A DNA stretch of 64,000 nucleotides from ZC4RG35 sp041747855 (lineage in GTDB: Bacteria; Actinomycetota; Acidimicrobiia; Spongiisociales; ZC4RG35). The notes beneath the pieces were generated by a model. It did no database searches and was not told where the DNA came from. It saw only the letters and a program-made list of their open reading frames with translations. The first letter of the stretch is position 1, and each line of letters starts with the position of its first letter. The translations under genes were made by a program, and so were the position numbers. The DNA lies in the NCBI GenBank assembly GCA_041747855.1, contig JBGTEJ010000048.1, forward strand, positions 20,938 to 84,937, read 5' to 3'. Below are positions 17,592-25,940 of the stretch, in pieces.

Positions 17592-17669
17592 GTCACACTG
17601 TCGGGGCCGGATCTCAGTCTTCGTCAGACACCTCTGCCTGAGGGTCTTGACGGGAGTTCGAACGGACTG

Positions 17670-18566
17670 TCAGGCCGGGGAGAAGCGAGCTTCGAAGCGC
17701 TCCGCCTTGTGAACTAGTTCTGCAGGCAGGGCCATCAGCTTTTCACGGACCTCAGAGGCCTTCGCGTCCAGTCCTTCGAGTGTCTCGATCCCCCACTGTT
17801 TGATGAGGGGCATGATCACCCCATCGTGGTGTACCCGCATGTTGTAGACACCGGCTTTGGCGATCTCGAGAGAACGGCGCTGAAATCCCCTGATTCCGGT
17901 TCCCGGCATCTGGAAATTGGAGAAGGTTCTGAGAATCCCCTCCAAGGCGGCGTTGGGATGCAGTTCCAGCATCGCCTGCATCACGCCTTTGTAGAAGACG
18001 AAGTGGTGGTTCTCGTCGGCAGCGATATGACGCATCAACTCGAAGGCCGTCTCGTCTTCGGTGATCTTGCCGGTGTTTCGGTGTGACACCCTGGTCGCCA
18101 GTTCCTGGGCAGCCGTGTAGGCGATCAACTCCGAAGGATTGCCAAAGTCGGGGTAGTAGCCGGTGGTCATGGTGGCCATGCGATCGTCTTCCAACTCGAC
18201 CGGATCACAGTTGCGGGTGGTGAGCAGAAAGGAGCGAATGGCGATGGCGTGTTGACCCTCCTCCGCCGTCCACAGACGATTCCACTCTTTCCAGGCCGAA
18301 CCGTCGGGCAAATGACTGTCCAAAAGGAGGTGGTAATAGGGCAAGTTGTCTTCAGTCAGTAGGTTCAGCACCAGTGCGGTGCGGGCCCGCTCATTGATGG
18401 TCGCCTGCGACTCCTCCCATGGCTCGGCGACGAAGTTTCGGCCCTCTTCCCAGGGGATGAGATCGTGGAAGTACCAATGCTTACGCCGTTCCTTGTGTTC
18501 TGCCATCAGCTTGGCGACCGTTGGCTCGACGGCCTCCAGGAGTTCAAGTTGTTCGTTGTATGCCAT
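17670..18566 (-). CDS. acyl-ACP desaturase family (di-iron) protein
   Basis: 298 residues of the plant-type stearoyl-ACP desaturase family (FA_desaturase_2), as in mycobacterial DesA1/DesA2. Di-iron ligands appear as the Glu in NERARTALV, EEGQHAIAIRSF (E-x2-H), the Glu in AAQELATRVSHRNTG and DENHHFVFYKGV (E-x2-H). The W at RKHWYFHDLIPW near the N-terminus is typical. It introduces a double bond into ACP-bound acyl chains and needs ferredoxin or a similar electron donor. It is monocistronic here. The ATG at 18566 follows GGAAGACA. Confidence 0.88.
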   Translation of the reverse strand: MAYNEQLELLEAVEPTVAKLMAEHKERRKHWYFHDLIPWEEGRNFVAEPWEESQATINERARTALVLNLLTEDNLPYYHLLLDSHLPDGSAWKEWNRLWTAEEGQHAIAIRSFLLTTRNCDPVELEDDRMATMTTGYYPDFGNPSELIAYTAAQELATRVSHRNTGKITEDETAFELMRHIAADENHHFVFYKGVMQAMLELHPNAALEGILRTFSNFQMPGTGIRGFQRRSLEIAKAGVYNMRVHHDGVIMPLIKQWGIETLEGLDAKASEVREKLMALPAELVHKAERFEARFSPA

Positions 18567-18674
18567 TGTCTTCCATTGTGTTGGTGCCCCCAGGGTATAC
18601 CCGAATTCGCTTCGTGTGAATCGGCGTCGCTTGGGTTTTGATGGATGCTTGAATCTGCCGTCACTTTCGGCGCA

Positions 18675-20099
18675 TTACTGGGACCTCTCTCCCTCAGGTG
18701 GGCCGGACTCAGATACGAAAGGAGCGGCACCCCAGACTAGGTGCGGGTCGAAGAACTCCTTGATGCGCCGTTCCAGAGCCTGCTCCCTCGGCGGGATGAA
18801 ACGACGGTAGAAAGGGGTGTTGTACGGCCCCAGACCGTGTTCGGCGCTGAAGGACCCTCCGAGCTCATCGACAACAATCGAGTACACCCTCGCCCGAACC
18901 GTTTCGAGATCGTCGGGTAAGACCCCCGAGGTGTAAACCAGCTGCATATGTGTGCCTCCCTCGGCCCAATGACCGAACTCGGTCACCAAAGGAGGAGTCG
19001 GATCATCACTGAACGCTTCCTCCACCCGATCATGAAGAAGGGCTAGGGATGCCCTCGGCACAGCGACATCAAAACGGACCGTGGCACCGGCGCCTCGCAC
19101 ACCTTCCGAAAGCGAATGACGGATCTTCCAAAGATCTTTTGGAGGTGCGATCACAGCATCCACGATCGGTGAGTTCGAACGCACCGCGATCCGGTCGACC
19201 AGCCCGGCCAAGCGGCCTTCGAGGTCCAACTCGTCATGGGAGGCAACCTCGACCAATACATACTCGGCGTCCATCACCGGGAATGGTGGTCGTAAACCGG
19301 CGACGTTGGACATCGCGAGACGTATCGCGTCACCACTCATCAACTCGAACGCGCTCAGGTTCTCCCCGAATACCTTCTCGAATTGGACAATGACCGACAG
19401 GACGTGATGTCTCGACCGCATGGCAAGAAACCCGGTGGCCACCCGGGTCGGGATCGGCGCCACCCGGACCGCAACCCGACCCACCACCCCGAGAGCACCG
19501 AACGAACCAACAAACATCCGCCCCAAGTTCAATCTCGAGTTGTCCTTACCAACCCGGGACACAGAACCAACCAACGACCCCGTCTCGTCGGCCAGAACCG
19601 CTTGCAAACTCAAGACTCTCTTCCCCATGTTTCCGTATCGAATTGTCCTGGCGCCCCCCGCGTTCGTGGCAACAAGACCACCGATTGTTGGGTCCGAGGC
19701 CAGCTCGATAGGAAGGAAGAGACCCTCACCTGCCAGGGCACTGTTCAACTGGCTCAGGGTCACGCCACCCTCCACGACCGCTACACGGTCATCCGGTGAG
19801 AGGTCCAGGATTCGGTTCACACGCTCCAAGCTCAGGACGGCCTGAGTCCCGGAGCTATCGGGGGTGGAAGCCCCGACAAGACCTGAGTTGGCGCCTTGAA
19901 TCACGAATCGGGACCGGGTTCGGTAGGCCCACGCCGCTACCGCCGAAACCTCTTCAACGGTTCCTGGTTGGACCACGAATCGGGCCTTGCCACGAAGGCC
20001 TCTCTCGGGGATCTCATGCCTGGCGATGAGGTCAGGGTCTTCGACGACCTTCCCCTCGACGAGTAGTGGGCGGATCGACTCGGCATCCGAATCCATCAT
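18675..20099 (-). CDS. FAD-binding oxidoreductase (GlcD/D-lactate dehydrogenase type)
   Basis: 474 residues from ATG 20099. A TTG at 20141 would add 14 residues without similarity. The N-terminal PCMH-type FAD domain shows VVQPGTVEEVSAVAAWAY, GANSGLVGASTPDSSG and DPTIGGLVATNAGGARTIRYG. The C-terminal oxidase domain ends with the family His in GSFSAEHGLGPYN. Enzymes of this group oxidise D-2-hydroxy acids such as glycolate, D-lactate or D-2-hydroxyglutarate. No Fe-S subunit (GlcF) is next to it, so the electron acceptor is unknown. The substrate cannot be read from sequence. Confidence 0.85.
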   Translation of the reverse strand: MMDSDAESIRPLLVEGKVVEDPDLIARHEIPERGLRGKARFVVQPGTVEEVSAVAAWAYRTRSRFVIQGANSGLVGASTPDSSGTQAVLSLERVNRILDLSPDDRVAVVEGGVTLSQLNSALAGEGLFLPIELASDPTIGGLVATNAGGARTIRYGNMGKRVLSLQAVLADETGSLVGSVSRVGKDNSRLNLGRMFVGSFGALGVVGRVAVRVAPIPTRVATGFLAMRSRHHVLSVIVQFEKVFGENLSAFELMSGDAIRLAMSNVAGLRPPFPVMDAEYVLVEVASHDELDLEGRLAGLVDRIAVRSNSPIVDAVIAPPKDLWKIRHSLSEGVRGAGATVRFDVAVPRASLALLHDRVEEAFSDDPTPPLVTEFGHWAEGGTHMQLVYTSGVLPDDLETVRARVYSIVVDELGGSFSAEHGLGPYNTPFYRRFIPPREQALERRIKEFFDPHLVWGAAPFVSESGPPEGERSQ

Positions 20100-20192
20100 G
20101 TGAGTCCAACGGTTTTGCCTGTGAGGGACACCACCAAACAAATCTAGTTCGGAAAGATCAGATCTTGGGAAGGCGGAAGCCGGACTTGTCGA

Positions 20193-20837
20193 TCACGTAG
20201 TCGCGGGACTCCGTTTCGCCATACGACGCACCGAACTCCAGTCCACATGCTCCAACCGTCCTCCACGTTTCATCACACGACCACCGATGATCACGGTGTC
20301 GACGTTGCTCGTGTCCATACCGACGACGACGGCTGTGACTGGATCGTTCATGGGGGTCACGTTCAAGCGGTCGGTACGCAACATGATGATGTCCGCCTGC
20401 TTTCCAGGAGTCAGGGTTCCCACCTTGTGCTCCAACCCGTTGGCCCGGGCACCCTCCACCGTCGCATACCCGAGGACCTCCCTCGCCGACACTGGTGCCT
20501 TGGAATCCCCGGCGGCCAACGCCCGTTGCAAGGCGGAAGGGACAACCCTGAAGTCGGTGCCTTCGGGATAGAACACGGGAAGCTCAGTTTCCTTCGGGGG
20601 TCGACCCCGCATGTACACACGTTTGGCTTTCCGATAGGTGGTTTTGGCCAACTCCTTGAGATCGCCCATCTGGAACAGGATGATCCCCACCAGGACCAGG
20701 GCACCGATGATCATCTGACCGTCACTGTTGGACAGAACGAGGTAGGGGAGCAGGTAGCCGGGGGACACAAGCGGTACCAGTAGCGTTCCAATGAGTGTAG
20801 GAAACGGCGGGTCACCGACCAGGTCGACCAGAATCAC
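20193..20837 (-). CDS. chimeric ORF: membrane segment fused to C-terminal remnant of an amidohydrolase
   Basis: 214 residues. Residues 100-205 match the C-terminal end of TRZ/ATZ-type cyclic amidohydrolases (SAREVLGYATVEGARANGL, VGTLTPGKQADIIMLR, NDPVTAVVVGMD, VDTVIIGGRVMKRGGRL). The whole metal-binding barrel, with its HxH, is absent. It is replaced by two hydrophobic segments (about 10-35 and 40-57, GQMIIGALVLVGIILFQMG) and a basic linker. The GTG start is three bases from the start of a divergent lipoprotein gene. It cannot have amidohydrolase activity. It is either a deletion scar that is still open or a novel membrane protein using the remnant as a fold. Confidence 0.55.
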   Translation of the reverse strand: MILVDLVGDPPFPTLIGTLLVPLVSPGYLLPYLVLSNSDGQMIIGALVLVGIILFQMGDLKELAKTTYRKAKRVYMRGRPPKETELPVFYPEGTDFRVVPSALQRALAAGDSKAPVSAREVLGYATVEGARANGLEHKVGTLTPGKQADIIMLRTDRLNVTPMNDPVTAVVVGMDTSNVDTVIIGGRVMKRGGRLEHVDWSSVRRMAKRSPATT

Positions 20838-20840
20838 CGG

Positions 20841-21845
20841 GTGTTGAGAAGAATCGCCTTATGTCTGATGGTGGCCGGATGTACGGCCTCGTTAGTCGAT
20901 ACCACATCCACGACCACCGAGCCGTCGGTGACGACCACCCCATCGCCCACGTCAACCTCCTCGACCACTACCACCACCTTGCCGACCACCACAACGAACG
21001 CTCCGACGACAACCAGCCCCACAACCACTACGCACGGTCCGACGAGCACGGTGCTCCCAGCAACAACCACGACCAAGCCCACAGCGATCACAACGACCAC
21101 CGAGCCTCTGGGAGACCACTGCCGTCCGCAAATGTTCACCCCCGAGGTCAGGGAGAACCTGGTCCGGGACTACCCGGCGCAGAAGATCACGGCGCACGTC
21201 TTCGACACCCGGACCGGCTGTTCCTATTCCCTCAACCCTGGCAACCGCCAGAATCCGGCATCTGTGTTCAAGGTGATGGTCATGGCCGGCACCTTGCTCG
21301 AAGCGCAGTCTGCCGGCAGGCCGGTGAGCGATTGGGAGATAGCACAAATGGTCCCGATGATCACCCAGTCGACCAATCCGGAAGTACGGAGCCTGTGGAA
21401 CAGCTTCGGTGGTTCACCGTGGTTTCAGAATCAGGCGACCATCTTTGGCTTATCACAGACCACGGTCATCGGCGACGCCCCCAACTCCACCTGGGGCAAC
21501 ACCCAGACTTCAGCTAGAGATCAGGTGAACCTCCTGCGACAGGTGCTTCTCGGTGACTGGGGACCCCTCGAACCCGGATACCGGGCGATAGCCCTCGACC
21601 TGATGACCTCGGTTGTACCGTCCCAAACCTGGGGGGTCACCGCCGGAGTCCCGGATGGGTGGACAGTGGCTCAGAAAAACGGGTTTGCCGGTGTGACCAC
21701 CAACTCCGTGGGTTGGGTGGACGAGCCAGGCCCGAGCCGGGGGTACGTGGTAGCGATCCTCACCAGGGGTTGGTCCAGTTGGGAAGCCGGCGTGGGACCG
21801 GTAGAACGGATCAGCCAGATCGTTGCTGCTGCGATGACCGACTGA
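20841..21845 (+). CDS. lipoprotein with class A beta-lactamase-like serine hydrolase domain
   Basis: 334 residues from GTG 20841. The lipobox LMVAGC (Cys near residue 14) marks a lipoprotein. A very Thr-rich spacer (about 20-90) leads to a beta-lactamase-fold domain. It shows the SxxK catalytic pair as SVFK (Ser near 142), the SDN-like STN (QSTNPEV), and KNG in place of KTG (AQKNGFAG). With a standard omega-loop Glu not evident, hydrolysis of lactams is uncertain. It could be a D,D-peptidase-like or esterase-type enzyme acting on the outside of the membrane. Similar Thr-linker lipoproteins recur in this window. Confidence 0.8.
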   Translation: MLRRIALCLMVAGCTASLVDTTSTTTEPSVTTTPSPTSTSSTTTTTLPTTTTNAPTTTSPTTTTHGPTSTVLPATTTTKPTAITTTTEPLGDHCRPQMFTPEVRENLVRDYPAQKITAHVFDTRTGCSYSLNPGNRQNPASVFKVMVMAGTLLEAQSAGRPVSDWEIAQMVPMITQSTNPEVRSLWNSFGGSPWFQNQATIFGLSQTTVIGDAPNSTWGNTQTSARDQVNLLRQVLLGDWGPLEPGYRAIALDLMTSVVPSQTWGVTAGVPDGWTVAQKNGFAGVTTNSVGWVDEPGPSRGYVVAILTRGWSSWEAGVGPVERISQIVAAAMTD

Positions 21846-21864
21846 CTTCTTCCGATCGACTCCT

Positions 21865-22881
21865 TCAGTCGCGCAACAGCGGCGCTACCTCTTTGCCCAA
21901 GAGTTCGATGGACCTGATCACCGTCTCGTGGTCCATGGTCCCAACGCTCATGTGCATCTCGAACCGATCGAATCCGAGCACATCTCTCCATCGGGCGATC
22001 TTGGCCGCCACCATCTCGGGATCGCCGATCACGAGAGATCCTTCGGGACCTGTCATCCAATCGAACTGGTCTCGGGTCATGGGGCCCCATCCCCGCTCTC
22101 TTCCGAGACGTGTCATCGCCACCGAATAGGAGGGATAGAAGGTTTCGACCGCCTCCTCTGTGGTTTCAGCGATCAGACCGTGAGCATGCACCGACACCGG
22201 ATACTCCTCAGGGTCACGCCCGGTCTCGATCAGGGTTCGCCGATAGAGGTCGGTAAGACTGGAGAAGCGATCAGGGCTCCCGCCGATGATGGCCAAAGCA
22301 AGTCCGAGACCCCGGGTCCCGGCCCTGACCACCGAGGCTGGCGTACCTCCCACAGCAATCCGGATTGGAAGCTGACGTTCCGGTCTCGGGTAGACACCCT
22401 GGCCGAGGATCGGGGACCGATGCTGGCCTGACCATTCGATGACCTCGTTGTCCCGAATCTGGAGGAGGAGGTCCAGCTTCTCGGCAAACAGTTCGTCGTA
22501 GTCCTCCAGCTCATAGCCGAACAGCGGGAACGACTCGATGAACGACCCCCTGCCTACCAGAAGCTCGGCCCGTCCTGACGAGATGAGGTCGAGGGTGGCA
22601 TATTGCTGAAAAACGCGAACTGGATCGTCCGTCGAGAGGATGGAGACGGCCGGAAACAGTCTGATACGACTGGTTCGTCCCGCTGCCGCCGCCAGCACCA
22701 CCACCGGTGCCGATGCTGCAAAGTCCGACCGATGATGTTCTCCAAGACCGTAGACATCGAGACCCACCTCCTCGGCGACGACGATCTCGTCGATCACCTG
22801 TCGGAGCCTCTCGCCATGGCCGACTGGATCCCTGCCGGGAGCCGGGATCGTCTCGGCGAAGCTGGTTATGCCGAGCTCCAC
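21865..22881 (-). CDS. LLM-class flavin-dependent oxidoreductase (TIGR03858-like)
   Basis: 338 residues from GTG 22881, chosen because GGAGGT sits six bases upstream and the protein then begins with the family's usual ELGITSFAET. Further hallmarks are GLDVYGLGEHHRSDFA, DDPVRVFQQYATLDLIS, GRAELLVGRGSF and FPLFGYELEDYDELFAEK. It is a bacterial-luciferase-like monooxygenase or reductase using FMN or F420, substrate unknown. The pirin gene ends two bases before this start (TGATGTG), so the two are translationally coupled. The length is normal for the family. Confidence 0.88.
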   Translation of the reverse strand: MELGITSFAETIPAPGRDPVGHGERLRQVIDEIVVAEEVGLDVYGLGEHHRSDFAASAPVVVLAAAAGRTSRIRLFPAVSILSTDDPVRVFQQYATLDLISSGRAELLVGRGSFIESFPLFGYELEDYDELFAEKLDLLLQIRDNEVIEWSGQHRSPILGQGVYPRPERQLPIRIAVGGTPASVVRAGTRGLGLALAIIGGSPDRFSSLTDLYRRTLIETGRDPEEYPVSVHAHGLIAETTEEAVETFYPSYSVAMTRLGRERGWGPMTRDQFDWMTGPEGSLVIGDPEMVAAKIARWRDVLGFDRFEMHMSVGTMDHETVIRSIELLGKEVAPLLRD

Positions 22882-22882
22882 A

Positions 22883-23896
22883 TCACACCTCCAGTCTGTC
22901 GCGATGTTCGACCCGTCCATCCGAATGAAGGGCGAAACGACCTTCACCGCGGGCGTGGACAGGATCGGGGCGTGACCATGGCCACCCGCCGAACTGAGTG
23001 GCGTAGTAATCGGTTACCGCTTGATGAAGCTCTTCAGGGGTGTTCATCACGAAGGGGCCCATCTGGAAGACGGGGGCGCCAATCGGCATACCCTCGAGGA
23101 GGAGGAACTCGGCAGGCCCGCCACGGTTGGTTATTCGAGCCGACTCAGTCGGGTCGAGTCGGGCACCGATCTTGGCCTCGACACTGACACCGTCGACGAC
23201 AACGTCATCGCCGATGAAGCAATGGAGCATCCGGTTGACTCCCGGAGCTGAGGATGGCAGCTCCCATGTGGCCTCGGCTTCGAGTCTGATCAGCCAGATC
23301 CCGAGATGACCGTCCCGGTTGGAACCCCACGAGTCGGGGGGAGGCGAAGGTGGTCTCGACTCTCCGAGCGATCCGGCGATGACATCGACTGAGACTCCAC
23401 GAACCGGGTGAACGGTGGGAATGTCCTCGCTCCACAGCATCCCGAAGTAGGGATCGACCATCTTCGACCGGGGTGGGAGGTTGAGCCAGATCTGAAACAG
23501 CTCCATGGTGTTGGGGCCACCGGGATCGAGGAGGGGGAACATCTCGGAGTGCATGATCCCGCTTCCCGTTGTCAGCCACTGGACATCACCTTCGCCATAG
23601 CGGGCGGTTGCCCCCAGAGAGTCGGAGTGGTCGACATATCCCCTGCGCACTACGGTGACCGTCTCGAAGCCCCGATGCGGATGACGGGGAAAGCCAGGCA
23701 CATCCACACCGTGGTACATGCTCCATCCGTCCCGGTAGGAGAAGTCGGAGCCGAGGTTGCGACCGTCAAGAGGCATGGTCGGACCGAGCTCGTGGTTACC
23801 GGCCGGATAGTGGTCCACATGGTGGACCGTCATGAGGAAAGGGTCCAAACCCTGCCAGGGGAATCCTAGTTGGTGGAGTTCGAGTACAGCTGCCAT
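22883..23896 (-). CDS. pirin family protein (bicupin)
   Basis: 337 residues from ATG 23896. A longer upstream reading frame is Pro/Arg-rich and lacks similarity. The N-terminal cupin carries the pirin metal ligands: HPHRGFETVTVV (two His), then GEGDVQWLTTGSGIMHSEM (His and Glu). A second cupin follows with a pirin C-terminal element, GPFVMNTPEELHQAVTDYYATQFGGW. Pirins bind iron, and some act as quercetin dioxygenases or redox sensors. The role here is not known. It is directly coupled to an LLM flavoprotein, an association that suggests an aromatic or redox function. Confidence 0.9.
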   Translation of the reverse strand: MAAVLELHQLGFPWQGLDPFLMTVHHVDHYPAGNHELGPTMPLDGRNLGSDFSYRDGWSMYHGVDVPGFPRHPHRGFETVTVVRRGYVDHSDSLGATARYGEGDVQWLTTGSGIMHSEMFPLLDPGGPNTMELFQIWLNLPPRSKMVDPYFGMLWSEDIPTVHPVRGVSVDVIAGSLGESRPPSPPPDSWGSNRDGHLGIWLIRLEAEATWELPSSAPGVNRMLHCFIGDDVVVDGVSVEAKIGARLDPTESARITNRGGPAEFLLLEGMPIGAPVFQMGPFVMNTPEELHQAVTDYYATQFGGWPWSRPDPVHARGEGRFALHSDGRVEHRDRLEV

Positions 23897-24038
23897 CAGT
23901 TGATATGACAACCATCCTACCTGGTCGGTTGTTCCCGGGACCAAATTGGCGACGATGACCCGTCCTCGAGACCGTCGGCCTGTCGGAACTCTCCGGTCGA
24001 TGTTTAGTCGAAGGCAAAACGGGATAATCTTGAGACAC

Positions 24039-24890
24039 ATGGTCAGGTTCAGAAAAACTCCAACGGGCCCTGGCCAGGTCCTCGACCGGAGGGGCGGAGG
24101 TGCCAGCCCCGGTATGAAGCTCGGAGTCGGGGGCGGCGGGATCGGAGCGATCATCCTCATGGTCATCCTCTTCCTCAGCGGAGGGGGCACCGACCTCGGC
24201 GACTTGACCAACATGCTCCAGCCGCCCTCTCAGACCGGCGGTGTCCCCCTCGACCCGTCACAAGACCCCGACGCCGATCTAGTGGAGTTTCTCGGACTGG
24301 TCCTACAGGACGCCCAGGCAATGTGGCAGCAGATATTCACCGATTCGGGTCTCACCTACCGCCCCACCAACCTGGTCGTCTTCAACGGGGCCACCCAGTC
24401 GGGATGCGGTGGAGCACAGGCGCAGTTCGGACCCCACTACTGCCCCGCCGACGAGCTGGTCTACATGGACCTCGACTTCCTTCAAGAGCTGCAAGAACGA
24501 TTCGGCGCAGTTGGTGACACCGCTCAGGCCTACATCATGGCCCATGAGATAGCCCATCATGTCCAACACCTGCTCGGCATCACCGATGAGGCACGATCCC
24601 AAGGGGGCAATCAGGGCTTGATCGCACTCGAACTCCAGGCCGATTGCTTCGCTGGCATCTGGCTCCACACCCTCGAGAGCGGGACGTCGGCTGCCGTCCT
24701 CGAAGAAGGAGATCTCGAAGAGGCCCTCAACGCGGCGGCTGCCGTGGGTGACGACAACATCCAACGTCAGACTTCAGGACGGGTCTCGCCTGACTCCTTC
24801 ACTCATGGCACCTCGGAGCAGAGATCCAATTGGCTTCTCAGAGGCTTCCGGTCCGGGAACCCGAGCGACTGCGACACCTTCTCCAGCTGA
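24039..24890 (+). CDS. neutral zinc metallopeptidase (YpfJ/KPN_02809 family)
   Basis: 283 residues from ATG 24039. The N-terminal RRGGG region, a Gly-rich stretch and one membrane helix (GAIILMVILFLSGG, about residues 30-45) are characteristic. The extracellular domain has CGGAQAQFGPHYCPADELVYMDLDF (two Cys) and the zinc motif MAHEIAHHVQHLLG (about 170). It is followed by ELQADCFAGIWLH with the third ligand and FTHGTSEQRSNWLLRGF near the end. The substrate of this family is not established. GATAAT lies 11 bases before the ATG. Confidence 0.92.
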   Translation: MVRFRKTPTGPGQVLDRRGGGASPGMKLGVGGGGIGAIILMVILFLSGGGTDLGDLTNMLQPPSQTGGVPLDPSQDPDADLVEFLGLVLQDAQAMWQQIFTDSGLTYRPTNLVVFNGATQSGCGGAQAQFGPHYCPADELVYMDLDFLQELQERFGAVGDTAQAYIMAHEIAHHVQHLLGITDEARSQGGNQGLIALELQADCFAGIWLHTLESGTSAAVLEEGDLEEALNAAAAVGDDNIQRQTSGRVSPDSFTHGTSEQRSNWLLRGFRSGNPSDCDTFSS

Positions 24891-24909
24891 TTCCGCTGGA
24901 ACCAAGTCG

Positions 24910-25911
24910 TCATCCCAGCGCCGGGATGACAGTCTCCCCGTATGCCTCGAGTGTGCCTTCCTGATCGTCGTGCATCAGATAGATGCCGAACTGATCGACC
25001 CCTAACTGCTTGAGCTGGCTGAGCTTGTCGATGTGGTCCTGGACGGTCCCGAGGACGCAGAAGCGATCCACGATCTCGTCTGGCACGAAGTCGGTCGAAG
25101 GATTGCCTGACCTGCCGTGATGGTCGTAGTCATAGCCCTCCCGAGCCCTTATGTAATCGGAGAGGGCTCTGGGCACCTTCTCCTCGTCGTCTCCATAGCG
25201 TTTGACCATGTCGGCCACGTGGTTACCGACCATCCCGCCGAACCAGCGGAGCTGCTCCCGCTGATGCTCGAGGTTGTCGCCTACATAAGCGGGAGCAACC
25301 ACACAGATCTTCAACGCTTCCGGATCACGTCCCGCCTCGGCGGCCGCCGCCCTGACCGCTCCCATCGTCCACTCCAGAACCTGCGGATCAGCGAGCTGGA
25401 GGATGAACCCGTCGGCATGACGACCAATCGTTTCCAGGGCTTTCGGCCCATATCCAGCCACCCACATCGGAAGGTCCCAACCCTCCCCCACCCACGGGAA
25501 TCGCAATGGCTTACCGTTGTAGGCCACCTCCTCCCCGGCAACCAGGGACTTGATCACTTCCATCGATTGGACCATCGTCTCCAGGGTCGTGGGCTGCTCA
25601 CCTATGTAGCGAAGGGCGGAATCTCCCCGCCCCATGCCACAGATGGTCCGACCCCCGTACATATCGTTGAGGGTGGCGAACAAGGATGCGATGACGGTCC
25701 AGTCCCGGGTCCCCGGGTTGGTGACCATCGGCCCCACGACCATGCGTTCGGTCTCGGCGAGCATCCTCGAATAGATGACGAAGGGTTCTTGCCAAAGGAC
25801 ATGGCTGTCGAACGTCCAACCATGGCTGAAGCCCAACCCCTCGGCCATTCTCGTCAGCTCGATGACCCGACTCGCAGGTGGATCGGTCTGGAGCACAACA
25901 CCGAAATCCAT
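24910..25911 (-). CDS. LLM-class (F420-type) oxidoreductase, TIGR03842-like
   Basis: 333 residues resembling the TIGR03842 (CPS_4043) family, a sister group of F420-dependent methylene-tetrahydromethanopterin reductase (Mer). Landmarks are FGVVLQTDPPASRVIELTR, GFSHGWTFDSHVLWQEPF, VVGPMVTNPGTRDWTV, GRTICGMGRGDSALRYIG and PMWVAGYGPKALE. It lies 29 bases downstream of the dihydropyrimidinase gene on the same strand and forms the end of the pyrimidine catabolic operon. Function in the family is unassigned. Context suggests uracil/dihydrouracil interconversion or a linked step, which is inference. Confidence 0.88.
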   Translation of the reverse strand: MDFGVVLQTDPPASRVIELTRMAEGLGFSHGWTFDSHVLWQEPFVIYSRMLAETERMVVGPMVTNPGTRDWTVIASLFATLNDMYGGRTICGMGRGDSALRYIGEQPTTLETMVQSMEVIKSLVAGEEVAYNGKPLRFPWVGEGWDLPMWVAGYGPKALETIGRHADGFILQLADPQVLEWTMGAVRAAAAEAGRDPEALKICVVAPAYVGDNLEHQREQLRWFGGMVGNHVADMVKRYGDDEEKVPRALSDYIRAREGYDYDHHGRSGNPSTDFVPDEIVDRFCVLGTVQDHIDKLSQLKQLGVDQFGIYLMHDDQEGTLEAYGETVIPALG

Positions 25912-25940
25912 CTCTACTCAGTTCCCAGAGGAGTGGCAGG

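Noticed and set aside
20834..21139. Minus-strand Val-rich frame opposite the lipoprotein linker
   Set aside because: It is the complement of Thr codons (ACC/ACG) and therefore a composition artefact.
22883..24214. Long pirin reading frame with about 105 extra N-terminal residues
   Set aside because: The extension is Pro/Arg-rich, lies opposite the metallopeptidase start region and lacks similarity. ATG 23896 gives the normal pirin start.
24910..25911. RutA-type uracil monooxygenase for the LLM gene
   Set aside because: No other rut genes are near, and the neighbours encode the reductive pathway. The sequence looks closer to the TIGR03842/Mer branch.
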